64,000 nucleotides of DNA from Lunularia cruciata. Taxonomy: Eukaryota; Streptophyta; Marchantiopsida; Lunulariales; Lunulariaceae. Every line of letters starts with the position of its first letter. Within the stretch, counting starts at the first letter, position 1. The position numbers were made by a program, and so were the translations under genes. Below the pieces are notes generated by a model, which was not told where the DNA came from, made no database searches, and saw only the letters and a list, made by a program, of their open reading frames with translations. Where the stretch lies: assembly GCA_948567375.1 (NCBI GenBank), contig OX419762.1:19274727-19338726 (forward strand), in the 5' to 3' direction. This document shows, one piece after another, positions 1 to 9,145 of the stretch.

Positions 1-1740
1 AAGAGTTTGCAAGCACTCAAAATGAACTAGAACAAACTAATGTCAAGATTGTAACACTAAATTTGTAAATGCATGAATACCAAAAAAAGGTGGTACTTCA
101 TCTAGAGCACATGTTCAAGGAGTTGTAAAAGAGCCCACAAAGCAAGAAAAAAGTAACCAAACACATGTGGCACTACAAGAGGAGTGGAATACTTGGACCC
201 AACAATTCAAAGGAGAAAAGCATAAAACACTTCAATAGTTGGAGCATACAAGCAATTCTTTGTGGAAAGGCTCCAAGAAGAGGGGTAATTATGAGCACCC
301 AAGGAAAGATACATGAGCTCAAGTTGTTTTCATATAGACTTGAACACAAGACCTACAAGGAAGAGAAGATGGATCACTTGTCAATTTGGTTCAAGGAGCA
401 CTTAGATCACAAGTTTACAAAAGTTGGTAAGACCTACCTCTTAAACATAATAGTGTGCATAGAGGATTTCAAAAGCAAAGATAGATCTTCATAACAAGCC
501 CTAAGCTTAAGGTGATACACTCCACCAAAGAAGTGATAGTTGTGTTGAAGTAAACCATAGTCACTCTTAGGTGTACATTTTACTCTTATTTGTAGGTACT
601 AAAAACTGAAAATACTTTAGGAAGAGTGCCATTGGAATTGTAGATAGTTCAAGATGGATGACTTTGGAGTTTTAAAACACTTTGTTGTTAAGTAGGCATT
701 TGTAGTTGTTCATACTTTAGGAGAAGTACCATTTTGGAGTTGTAGGTCCAAAAGGTGTAGTTTCAAATTAACTTAAGGAAAGACTTGACACTTTTCCTAA
801 CACATGTAAGATGCTTAATTAAACTACAAGTGATTAGAATAAGATAAGATTAGGATCTTAAGTGTATGATGTTGATAGAAATACAAGATTTTCAAGTAAT
901 CTACTTAGGCTTTTGATCCCTTAGAGCAAAGATTAGATGTATTTAAGACTTTTTCCCCAAGACACTTTATGTGCTTTCAAATTACAATAAAGAGAAACTT
1001 TAGTTCTTTGCCAAAATATGTCTTTCTATTCTAAGTGTTGATAAATTTTTGTATTTAGTATTGATGAGGAATTCCATAGTAGGATCACAAGTGCTAGAGT
1101 ATAGAGCAATGGATTTAAACTTGATTAGGATGTACAATTCATGAGGGATACAAAGGAGTGAACCTATGCTTTGAGGAGTCAATTTGGATTTGGAACATCA
1201 AAAGTACCACAAAATCAACAAGTCATTGGCATTTGACCAAGAAGAATTCCACTTGTAGTTGTGCCTTTGGAGATAAGGGTAGTACACCTCTGTGAAGTCT
1301 AAGTCTTTGGGATGAAAGTGCATTTGGAGTGAAGTGAACCATTAACTTCAAGATTAATTTAGACTCTATTTGTAATGAAAGTGATCTTTAGTTTTCCTCT
1401 TTTCATAATGTATCATAAGGGGTGTCACTCCTTTGGGAGAAGTTCTTGCTCAAGAGGTTAAATAGGAAATAATAAACAAAATTGTGACATTGTGACACTT
1501 CCTTTCATTTTTATTTTTTTACCTATATCCTCAAGGGAAAATTTTATTATTACTTCTTTTAGCTATTAGGAACTTGACATTGGGCTGCCACATAAAGCCT
1601 CTACTTTTTCTAAGGATCTCAAGTTTATGAGCTATAAGAGTATTTCTTTTAAGTTGATATAATTTGATTAATTGGAAACAGAAAAGTTTAACTAATAGTT
1701 CAGTAGAATAAATCATGATATTTCAAAGTTAAATCCTCCA
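1..1740 (+). repeat. Dispersed repeat family R, copy 1 (uninterrupted)
   Basis: This AT-rich stretch has no convincing gene. Its part from about 500 to 900 is recognisably similar to 17100-17520, and its part from about 1200 to 1540 is similar to 23050-23420. In both places the order and orientation are the same. In the second locus a Ty3 element separates the two halves, so this copy represents the unoccupied form. Shared landmarks include a line reading roughly GGGGTGTCAC followed by a CTTTTGG block and TTAAATAGGAAATAA. Short ORFs here (for example 165-494) have no recognisable domain and are probably relics. The family could be part of an old retroelement; I cannot name it. Confidence 0.6.
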
Positions 1741-2995
1741 AGCATGACTTCAAGAGGTAGTGAGTGGTAAGGGACCAAGACTCACTACACAACTTATGTT
1801 CAATTCTTGTCTTGAAAATAAGATATTTTTAGTCTAGATTTAAGTCTTAATCATATTGATAACAAGGTGTTACAAAGTCTAGAGCTTAGTCTATAAATTT
1901 TTGAGTATGATATATTCTCTTTGCACTTTGAATCCTATGTTATCAAACTTGAACCCTATATTATTCATTATTTTTATTTTGATAGGAATCTATCATGAGT
2001 ATAAAGCTTAAGTTCTACAAATATGTATCTACCTTGAAGTTAGACTAACCATTATTGTTATACAAAGGCTTTGAGATTTGTGGGCTTTAAGCCTAATTTA
2101 TGTGAATAGTAGAAGGATGGAAAATATATAAGGTTACCAAGCCAACAATAATTCTCAATAAAATTTGTTGAAAATTAAGATTAATTGCCTATGACATTAG
2201 ATTAGATGAGATCTGATAATTGTTCTTGCTTTTTCAATTCATGACATATTATTCAAGTATAGAATAAGAATGATATATATGATTTTAGGGATGTAAATTT
2301 ATTATGATATATCAATCAAGTTCTTATTAAAAATTTCTATAATTTATAATCCTACTCAAGTGCAAATTTGAAATCTAAGCACTATGTTACCTTACATTAT
2401 ATAATGCACAAGTTTACATGTATTAAAACAAAGAGTGAACTGAAAAGCACTAGATTCTATATTAAGAAAATTTTACAATCTCCTTTGTATCTTATATTTC
2501 TTTCCTAAGAACATGTATTGAAATAAAAATATAAAGAAGTCAAAGAAAATAAAAAGAGATCAACATACATGAGAACACGATGCAAAGAGATAGGTTTGAG
2601 ATATTATGCATGCATAAAACACATGAAACTTATATGAAAGAAAAAATATAGAGAAATAAAGCAATCAAAACACATTGAACCAAAAATTAAAGATATTATA
2701 TGAAGAGAAGTAAGAGGTTAGAATAAGAAGGAACATAAAGATCAAAAAAATTGAGTAACATGCTAAAATTTGTGAATAGTTACTTGAATTGAAGTCTATA
2801 TTATATGAAAAATTAAAAAATCAAGTCTTCCACAAATAAGGTAAGCAAAACCTCCCACATGAAGCAAAATATTAATAAAAATAAAGTAAAACCATACATT
2901 TGTTATTTAATTTCAATCCAAACCCAAGGAGGCTAATTGATTGATTGTTGAAAGCCAATAAAATAAATTCATATGTATATTTCCCATCATAGTAG
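1741..2995. other. AT-rich gene-free stretch
   Basis: I see no ORF with a recognisable domain and no tRNA-like or repeat structure here beyond low-complexity A/T runs. The stretch ends at the left boundary of the Ty3 element. Confidence 0.5.
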
Positions 2996-2999
2996 ATAT
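2996..2999. repeat. Possible target-site duplication ATAT (left; partner 12813-12816)
   Basis: ATAT sits directly outside the left end, where the element begins TGTCGTGCG. ATAT also sits directly outside the right end, where the element finishes GGCGTGACA. The terminal bases form the usual TG...CA. Only four bases match in AT-rich DNA, so chance is possible. Confidence 0.35.
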
Positions 3000-3102
3000 T
3001 GTCGTGCGTATATACATCGCTAGACAACATACATCGCTGTCAACATCATACACTATAGAAGCACAACTCACACATAAGTCATACATAGACTCTAAAGTGC
3101 CA
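3000..3102 (-). repeat. Extra LTR segment A' outside the left LTR
   Basis: This segment of about 103 bp is nearly identical to 3561-3665, the piece that lies between the polypurine tract and the LTR core on the other side. It lies outside the end of the left LTR core. The same segment is missing at the right LTR. Both copies start TGGCACTTTAGAG on the minus strand. Its outer end reads GCACGACA on the minus strand. Confidence 0.75.
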
Positions 3103-3106
3103 CAAT

Positions 3107-3665
3107 TAATCAGATTGCTTACCACTCTCAACTCAACTCAACTCAGATCAGTACTTGATCTGTCACTCTATAAACTGCCAACAACTGGGCACTGATTACA
3201 GTCAAGCCACACCAACTCAAGCATAGAGAATCTAGGTGACGCTCGCCGGCCTCTATCCACCATAGCCAAGAACTCGAAGGCTCAACATCAGAGAAGTGAG
3301 CTCTCTAGAGCTCACTTCAAAACTATACCCCCTGGACTCAAGCTAGCACTGAAACCCTAACGGTCCAGCTGACAGCACACTCAACGGTGCAAATGGTGCA
3401 AAGTGACGGTGGGCCCCATTTTACCGTGAAGTTAGTACCCCAAACACAAAATCTAACCATCGGAAAGTAGTCTTTGAGAAACTGCTAGAATAACTCTAAC
3501 TACTATCACTGGAACTCCAGTGCCCGAGCATCTAAATGCGGAACTACAAATGGCGTGACAGCTGTCATGTGTATATACATCACTACACAACATATATCGT
3601 TGTCAACATCATACACTATAGAAGCACAACTCACACATAAGTCATACATAGACTCTAAAGTGCCA
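3107..3665 (-). repeat. Left (3') LTR of the methyltransferase-bearing Ty3 element
   Basis: Read on the minus strand, the LTR most naturally starts TGGCAC at 3665, just after a G-rich polypurine tract, and runs through segment A (3665-3561) and core B (3560-3107). Core B matches the right LTR at 12368-12812, apart from scattered substitutions and a small indel near 3390-3425. Homology stops sharply after CTGATTA. The A/B junction contains the palindrome TGACAGCTGTCA. An alternative is that the LTR is core B alone, starting TGTCACGCC. Confidence 0.7.
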
Positions 3666-3670
3666 CGATT

Positions 3671-3678
3671 GCCCCCCT
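3671..3678 (-). other. Polypurine tract of the Ty3 element
   Basis: The minus strand reads AGGGGGGC, then AATCG, then TGGCAC, which starts the LTR. A purine run just inside the 3' LTR primes plus-strand DNA synthesis in LTR retroelements. Its place here supports 3665 as the LTR start. Confidence 0.6.
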
Positions 3679-3836
3679 AGCTGGCGGTTAGGTCCCTCTA
3701 ACTCCAGATAGCCATCTACTCTAAGTATATGGTATACCCTCTAATGGGCAAAGATCAGGAGGCCAGGTGCTATGGAGCCCCATCGTTAGTTGCTTGTCTG
3801 CAATCTATACCATATAAAGAATGAACTAGCTATAGG

Positions 3837-4352
3837 TCAAGTACATCTAGGACATAACCACTGTCACTAAGGAACCACAGTGAGGGGAGGAGTCATACAT
3901 GCCATATGCCATCCTCTCAAACAGTTATCACACACTAACATAGTAGTAGCTCCACCAGAAGAGCCACATAGCATACACCACAAGCCTGCACGTACAAGTG
4001 CCAAGCTTGGGTCTATAGTACCATCAATGTTTGGGAGGTGGCATGGCGCACAATTGCGCACATGATCCTTCCAAACAACACCATCACGTCCTTCTAACAC
4101 AAGGACTCCAGATGGCAAAACCTCGCACACTCTCAAGATAGTGCGGCCTGTAGAAACATCAAGTGTCGTCGGTGCTGTCTGCTGTAGATATACATAATCG
4201 CCTGGATGAAATCGACGGATCAAGGGTCTATAACCTCCTCCTCGAATGGTAGCATAGCGTAAAGTATCTTTATGCTGAACAATCGCCAAGTTCTCAAAGG
4301 CCATCGGCATCACTCTCAGAAAGATCTCTGCCTGTTGAGAACATACGCTCAT
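3837..4352 (-). pseudogene. Integrase C-terminal domain with a PHD finger (polyprotein end)
   Basis: The first part (to about 4050) resembles the tail of Ty3 integrases: a basic stretch, then FHPGDYVYL and a small beta-rich segment ending near NCAPCHLPN. It is followed by a PHD zinc finger at 3977-3843. The ligands are C-x2-C, C-x2-C, a GWH-x2-C (residues 126, 129, 141, 144, 149 and 152 of this segment) and a final WLCPRC. This is the complete C4HC3 set. Two adjacent stops (TAG 3867-3869 and TGA 3864-3866) cut the finger before its last cysteine pair, which remains readable downstream. The natural stop is probably TGA 3837-3839. Relative to upstream integrase there is a frameshift near 4345-4355. 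PHD fingers usually bind histone H3 tails; a targeting role is inference. Confidence 0.82.
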
Positions 4353-4354
4353 CC

Positions 4355-5382
4355 AAGTCCAAAACTACAGTAGCATCTCGACGAATGGCTGCAGGTAAAT
4401 CTGGATCTTGTCCATAGAGAAGAAAGTATGGAGAGAAGGATGCTAAGGAGGCTTGCCGGCTGAACCGATAGCCCATGGCCAACCAAGGTAACTGGAGATC
4501 CCAATCTCCCAAGTGGCCTCTCTACAAACCATACTTTCGCAATCCTCTCTTCATCGTCTAAACCACTATCTCTACTAAGCCATCTATCTCAGGGTGATCT
4601 CGGGATGTAGTATGATGATCAATCAAAGCCTTGTCACACAAGACCTGAAACTCCCCCAAGAACTTTGTACCCTGATCAGCCAAAACCTCAGCTGGTGCAC
4701 CAAAATGACTAAGAACTCGATCCAGGAACGAGTAAGTTGTCCCTTCACTAGACTTGTTAGGAAGTGCCACCAACTCAATCCACTTGGAGAAGTGCTCCAC
4801 CATCACCAAAACATACCGATGATGTCTCACAGTCAGCGGTAAAGGTCTAGCAAAGTCCAAACTCAAACGATAACCCAATCCCATGATAGGTAATAGGTGT
4901 AACTGTGGCGTAGGAGCATTGAATGATGCTCTAACTCGGTCACAAACCACACATCTGGCAACAAACTGCTGTACCTCGGTCTGCATACTGCGCCACCACT
5001 AATGACTCTGGAGTAAGCTATAAGTACGCTTTACTCCAAAATGTCCTAGCTCCTCATAAGCATGACGGACCAACTGTGGTCTCTGTGATGGAAGTGGTAC
5101 TACTCGCACTCTACCATCCTCCCATACACGCAAAAGGTGTCTACCCTCAAATCTGAACCGTCTGGCTTGCTGAAGAACACGGTCTCTCTCCTTGGCCCCA
5201 ACTGTGCCACCCACAACACCAGTGCGAAGATAGTCCATCACTAAGACATCATCATGAATGTCTCGCTGAACTGTACCAATATCTTCACTCTCTGGATCTG
5301 TTACCTCAATAACTCCTCCTGTATGCGATGAGAGAGATACCACCAAAGCCTCTGCAAATATACACAAAAAGGCCGATGCATG
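4355..5382 (-). pseudogene. Integrase (zinc-binding and catalytic core)
   Basis: This is Ty3-type integrase. The zinc-binding HHCC module is visible as HAYEELGHFG followed by CVVC at about 4940. The catalytic core keeps its acidic residues: the Asp in LSLDF, the Asp in VLADQGTKF and the Glu in DGLVE. TAG stops interrupt it at 4999-5001, 4558-4560 and 4522-4524. A frameshift near 4350 separates it from its C-terminal part. It directly follows RNase H in one reading frame, with a TGA at 5383-5385 between the two. Its role was to insert the element's cDNA into the genome. Confidence 0.88.
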
Positions 5383-5385
5383 TCA

Positions 5386-6069
5386 ACTTGGCACCATCTC
5401 CTCATCTGTCTCACCATGCCAACGTGCTCCAGTCTGATCCTGTTGGCTGGGACATGGGTTTCTACTCAACCCATCTGCATCACGGTTCACCACTCTAGGT
5501 TTGTGAACAACCGTGAAATCATACTCTTGTAAAATCAGAGCCCATCGTGCAAGCTTCCTTGAAAGCTTGTTGAACTCCATCAACCACTTCAGCGGCAGAT
5601 GATCAGTGATGAGAGTGAAGGGGTTACCAAATAGGTAACATCGGAAATGTGCTATTGCCCAAACTGCTGCCAAGCACTCTCCCTCATATGAACTATACTT
5701 CACCTCCGCTGAATTGTTGGAGCAACTAGCATAGGCCACCACAAACTCCTTCTCCTCATCATCATGTTGGGTGAGCACCGCTCCAAGCCCCAACATACTC
5801 CAATCAGTGTGAACCTGAAATGGTCGTCCCATGATTGGTCTCCTCAAAATAGGAGCAGATGTCAACCTCTCCTTGAGCTCTACAAAAGCTCTCTCTTATT
5901 CATCTCCCCAACACCACTCTTGTGTAAGCTTGGTCAGCTTCGTCAAGGCCTTGGCAATGGCACTAAATCCTCTAACATAGCGGCAATAGAAGTTTGCTAA
6001 CCCAAGGAATGCTCGCACTCTGCTCACATCCGTAGGCCGAGGAATATGTGCAATAGCCTCCACCTTGGT
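5386..6069 (-). pseudogene. RT connection and RNase H domain
   Basis: After the RT palm come the Ty3 connection (a FLGLANFYCRYV block at about 6000) and an RNase H domain at about 5830-5450. Typical landmarks are VHTDWSMLGLGAVL, YSSYEGECLAAVWA and TDHLPLKWL. RNase H removes the RNA template during reverse transcription. TAA at 5896-5898 replaces a position that is usually Gln before ERAFVELK. A TAG at 6070-6072 separates this part from the RT. The frame is the same as RT and integrase. Confidence 0.88.
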
Positions 6070-6072
6070 CTA

Positions 6073-6933
6073 CTGGACACCAAGTCCTCCAGGGTAGATA
6101 GTGTGGCCCAAATACTCAACATGCTCGTGGAAGAACCTACACTTCCCAGGATGTAATTTGAGTCCATGAGATCTCAACCTCTCAAACACCTCCAACAATT
6201 GTCTCTCATGCTCCTCCAATGTAGTGCTATAAACCAAAATGTCATCAATATAGCACCGAGAAAAATCCAATCCAGCTAGGATCCTATCCATGACCCTCTC
6301 GAACTCAGCAAGAGCATTCTTTAACCCAAATGGTAAGAACCTCCACTGATATAACACATCCTTGCCATGAGGATCAATAGCCCAAAATGCTGTCTTGGAC
6401 CTATCCTCCTCCCTGATCGGCAACTGATGATATCCCGCTCGAAGATCCAAAGTACTAAAGACCTTTGCATGCCCAATCGCATCAAAAATCTCCTCCGGTG
6501 TAGGCATGGCATACCGATCAGCCCTAGTCTGTCGGTTGATAGGACGGTAATCTCCACACATCCGCCTATCTATATAGTTGCCATGCATATCCTTCTTGGC
6601 TGGCATCACTGTTGCTGATGCATACTCTCCATGTGAAATCTCCACCAAACCAGCCTCAAAAAGGTCACTACTCTGGCTCTGAATCAATGTCCTCTCCATA
6701 TCACTATATCGATAAGGACGTCTAAAAATTGGTGTGTTGCTAGTCAGCTCAATCCGTATATTAGGTCCCTTCAGAGCACCCAAATCCTTCATACTGAAGG
6801 CAAAACAACTTGTGTGACTCCTCAAGAACCTCCAAACCCTGCGTCTTTCCTCTCCAGTAAGCTTGGGTCCAAGATCTGGCTCCCAAGTATCCTTTGTAAC
6901 TGTAGTAGGAGTGGAAGACGTACTGACTGACAG
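6073..6933 (-). pseudogene. Reverse transcriptase
   Basis: This is a Ty3-type reverse transcriptase with motifs in order: CGDYRPINRQT, FSTLDLRAGYHQL, FLPFGLKNALAEF, the catalytic YIDDILVYS, then LHPGKCRFF and YLGHTI. The catalytic acidic residues are present, so the RT core itself is well preserved. A TAA at 6934-6936 lies upstream of it and a TAG at 6070-6072 ends it. Upstream the same frame carries motif X of the methyltransferase, so methyltransferase and RT were originally one polyprotein. Confidence 0.93.
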
Positions 6934-6936
6934 TTA

Positions 6937-7320
6937 CACTGGGCCCTTGGGAGCAATAGTGTCATGCTCCCGACCACTAGAGCTCCCAACCTCTGTGTGA
7001 AAAACTCCCTCCACTCTGGTTGCAAGCTCCACACGTCCTCTGGCTGCATCCCATGTGGACCAAGGGTGTAATCCAAGTAGCCCACGCTCACCTGGATGGA
7101 CTCCAAGTAGACCACTCTCCCTAGTAGCTATTGGATGTGTCCCAAGAATACCATGTCCACTTGGTCCATTGCCCCCAGCATGTGCCTGAATCATCTTGAT
7201 AGGCACAGGGCTCACAAGTGTCCGAGTGGTGATGCCTATCAAGCGCATCCTATGCTGCTCTGCCAAGCCAAGGCTCACAATCCAAGTCAAACAGTTCAGG
7301 TCCATAGCCTGACCTAACAC
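6937..7320 (-). pseudogene. Methyltransferase motif X and Gly-rich linker to RT
   Basis: This segment starts VLGQAMDLNCLTWIV (7320 leftward), which matches motif X of C5 methyltransferases, a helix next to the cofactor site. It then runs into a linker of about 100 residues before RT. The linker has an imperfect internal repeat around G-L-L-G-x-H-P (GILGTHP, GLLGVHP, GLLGLHP). It is in the RT frame, whereas motifs I to IX are in another frame, so an indel near 7315-7325 broke the domain. Confidence 0.75.
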
Positions 7321-8354
7321 CTAGATGACTCTGACACTGTTGGAACACCGGTAATACCGGTGCAAAAACCCATCACCTGCTCTCTCTCATCAGCGTTGGG
7401 CTCCACCAATTGTTGTAACTATGAGTCCCAAACAAGTCCAGGTCCTCCCTCTCGAAAAGCATGAGAGCCTGGGAAACTCATGAGTGTGGGGAATGCAGGT
7501 CTAGGCTGTCCAACTAGGTTCACCACTGCCATAGGTGACCTATCAACCACTACCACTGTCTGAGACTGACGCCCAACATCCAAGATATCATCAACAAGAA
7601 TGTGGTCTAGTCGTTGAATCCCATCATAACTATGCTGTAGAACCTCTCTAGGTAAGAGGTTTGTCCACCAAACATGAAGACGATGAGCCAGTGATCCCAC
7701 TCTGGCTGCATCTAACAATACAGCAGGTCCCATCCAAGAATGGACCTGATGTGTACTTGCCACCACTCTAGTGCGAGAATCACCCATCAAAGGAACGTTC
7801 TCCAAAAGGTAAGCTAGAGAAACAGACTGATGAACCTAGAGATGTTGTAGTTTTCGTAACATCTCCCAAAACACACTTGAACGAGGATCCTAAAGACCCA
7901 ATCCTCTACTAGCACATGTATTTCCCTGACATGGCCATCCAAAAATCACCAAGTGAATAGGCCCATGTCTCTCTAGGTCATGTGCCCCCAGTAAGGAAAT
8001 GTCTCCTGGTAGGGCCTTCTGGTAACCTCTAACTACTGACATCGGTAATAACTCCGGATACTGATAGGCCAAGTGTGTCACATGATGTAGAGAGACTCGC
8101 CTAGCAGTCTCATCTCTCTCTACATACAAGTACCTTTGTACTCGTATACCCGCCTATAACACCGCAGCTAGTCCGGTGTTGATCCCACCAAACAACTCCA
8201 ATAGGCATATCCCTTCTACTGGATACTGCCAAGCAATGAGTGTGGTATCCAGAGGTGTCAAAGCAATTGCCTCTGGGGGCTCATCCTCACACTCATCTCC
8301 TAATGGTACGAAGGCTCCACTCCAAGCCTGTTGCACCAACTAATCTGCATGCTA
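7290..8354 (-). pseudogene. C5-cytosine DNA methyltransferase domain inside the retrotransposon
   Basis: The domain transfers a methyl group from S-adenosylmethionine to cytosine C5. Motifs appear in canonical order: I, LLELFGGINTGL (about 8207-8172), the cofactor loop; II, YVERD (8126-8112); IV, GWPCQG with the catalytic Cys codon at 7931-7929; VI, ENVP (about 7802-7791); VIII, AHRLHVWWTN (about 7688-7659); IX, EREQVMGF (about 7388-7365); X, GQAMDLN (7314-7294, in another frame). The span of about 300 residues fits a compact catalytic domain with a short target-recognition region between VIII and IX. TAG stops occur at 8352, 8340, 8154, 7890, 7836 and 7419, and a frameshift lies near 7320. 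It sits between protease and RT. I cannot assign it to DNMT3/DRM, DNMT1 or a bacterial-type lineage by eye. Confidence 0.88.
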
Positions 8355-8975
8355 CTGCAATGCCTCCTCTGAACTCCACAATGGAACATCCAAGGTGGAT
8401 GGAACAATCCCACTCGTACTCCAAAGCCGAGTGATCTCCTCTAGTACTGGAGTATCCTTTGCATGGGCGTTCCCCTCCAACAAGTCACCAGGCCAAGTAA
8501 TTGCACCACTAAAAGCTAAAACTGATACTGCCATGGTCCCGAACTGTAGTGAGCCAAGACTGCCACTACTGAAGCATACTGGTAGGCGACATACCCGTCC
8601 CTCACCAGACTGCCAACCAGGTCTATAAGAGGCTATCTCCTCCCAATAGTCAATATTGAAACCCATGGGGTATAACACTGCTCCCCCAACTAGCACATCA
8701 TATGACTCAACTATTGTCGCAATAGCCTGAGCTCTCACCACCAAGCTATCAGTCGGATGACCAGGCTGAACCTGGACAACAAGCTCTCCACGTGTGATGT
8801 ACTGTGTCGAACCACCACCTAGAGATGTCTGGATCTGAAATGGACACCTCTTTACATTGGTCTTCCGTAACTCCAGATCAACAACTGCAGCCTTCCCCAA
8901 CATAAGGGGCTGCGCACCAAAGTTAACAAGACTCTCTGTGGTATATAGACCTTCCCTAAAGGTCCCACCAAACAA
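8355..8975 (-). pseudogene. Retroviral-type aspartic protease region
   Basis: The segment LVNFGAQPLMLGK at about 8930-8890 sits where Ty3 proteases have the Asp-Ser/Thr-Gly-Ala active site. Here the Asp codon reads Asn (8924-8922) and the next residue is Phe, so the enzyme would be inactive as written. A later GELVVQVQPG and SYDVLVGGAVLYPMG fit the second half of such proteases. The region lies between Gag and methyltransferase. Its frame differs from Gag, and the shift falls near a run of six T on the minus strand at about 8977-8982. Confidence 0.65.
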
Positions 8976-9145
8976 AAAATCCCCCTTTGGTTATCCAATA
9001 GGACAACACTAGGTGTAAACCGTGCTCTCTCAAAGGCCGGTCTAGCTGGCAACTCCTCCAGTCTAGCCATTGTTGCCTACCATAAGCCACTGGTCGCTGA
9101 ACGGATCCCATGCTCCTCAACCAAGTCAGCTCCACTACCAACCAC

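Noticed and set aside
6822-7115. 97-residue minus ORF beside RT
   Set aside because: It is in a different frame from the linker and RT and is a shadow of the polyprotein.
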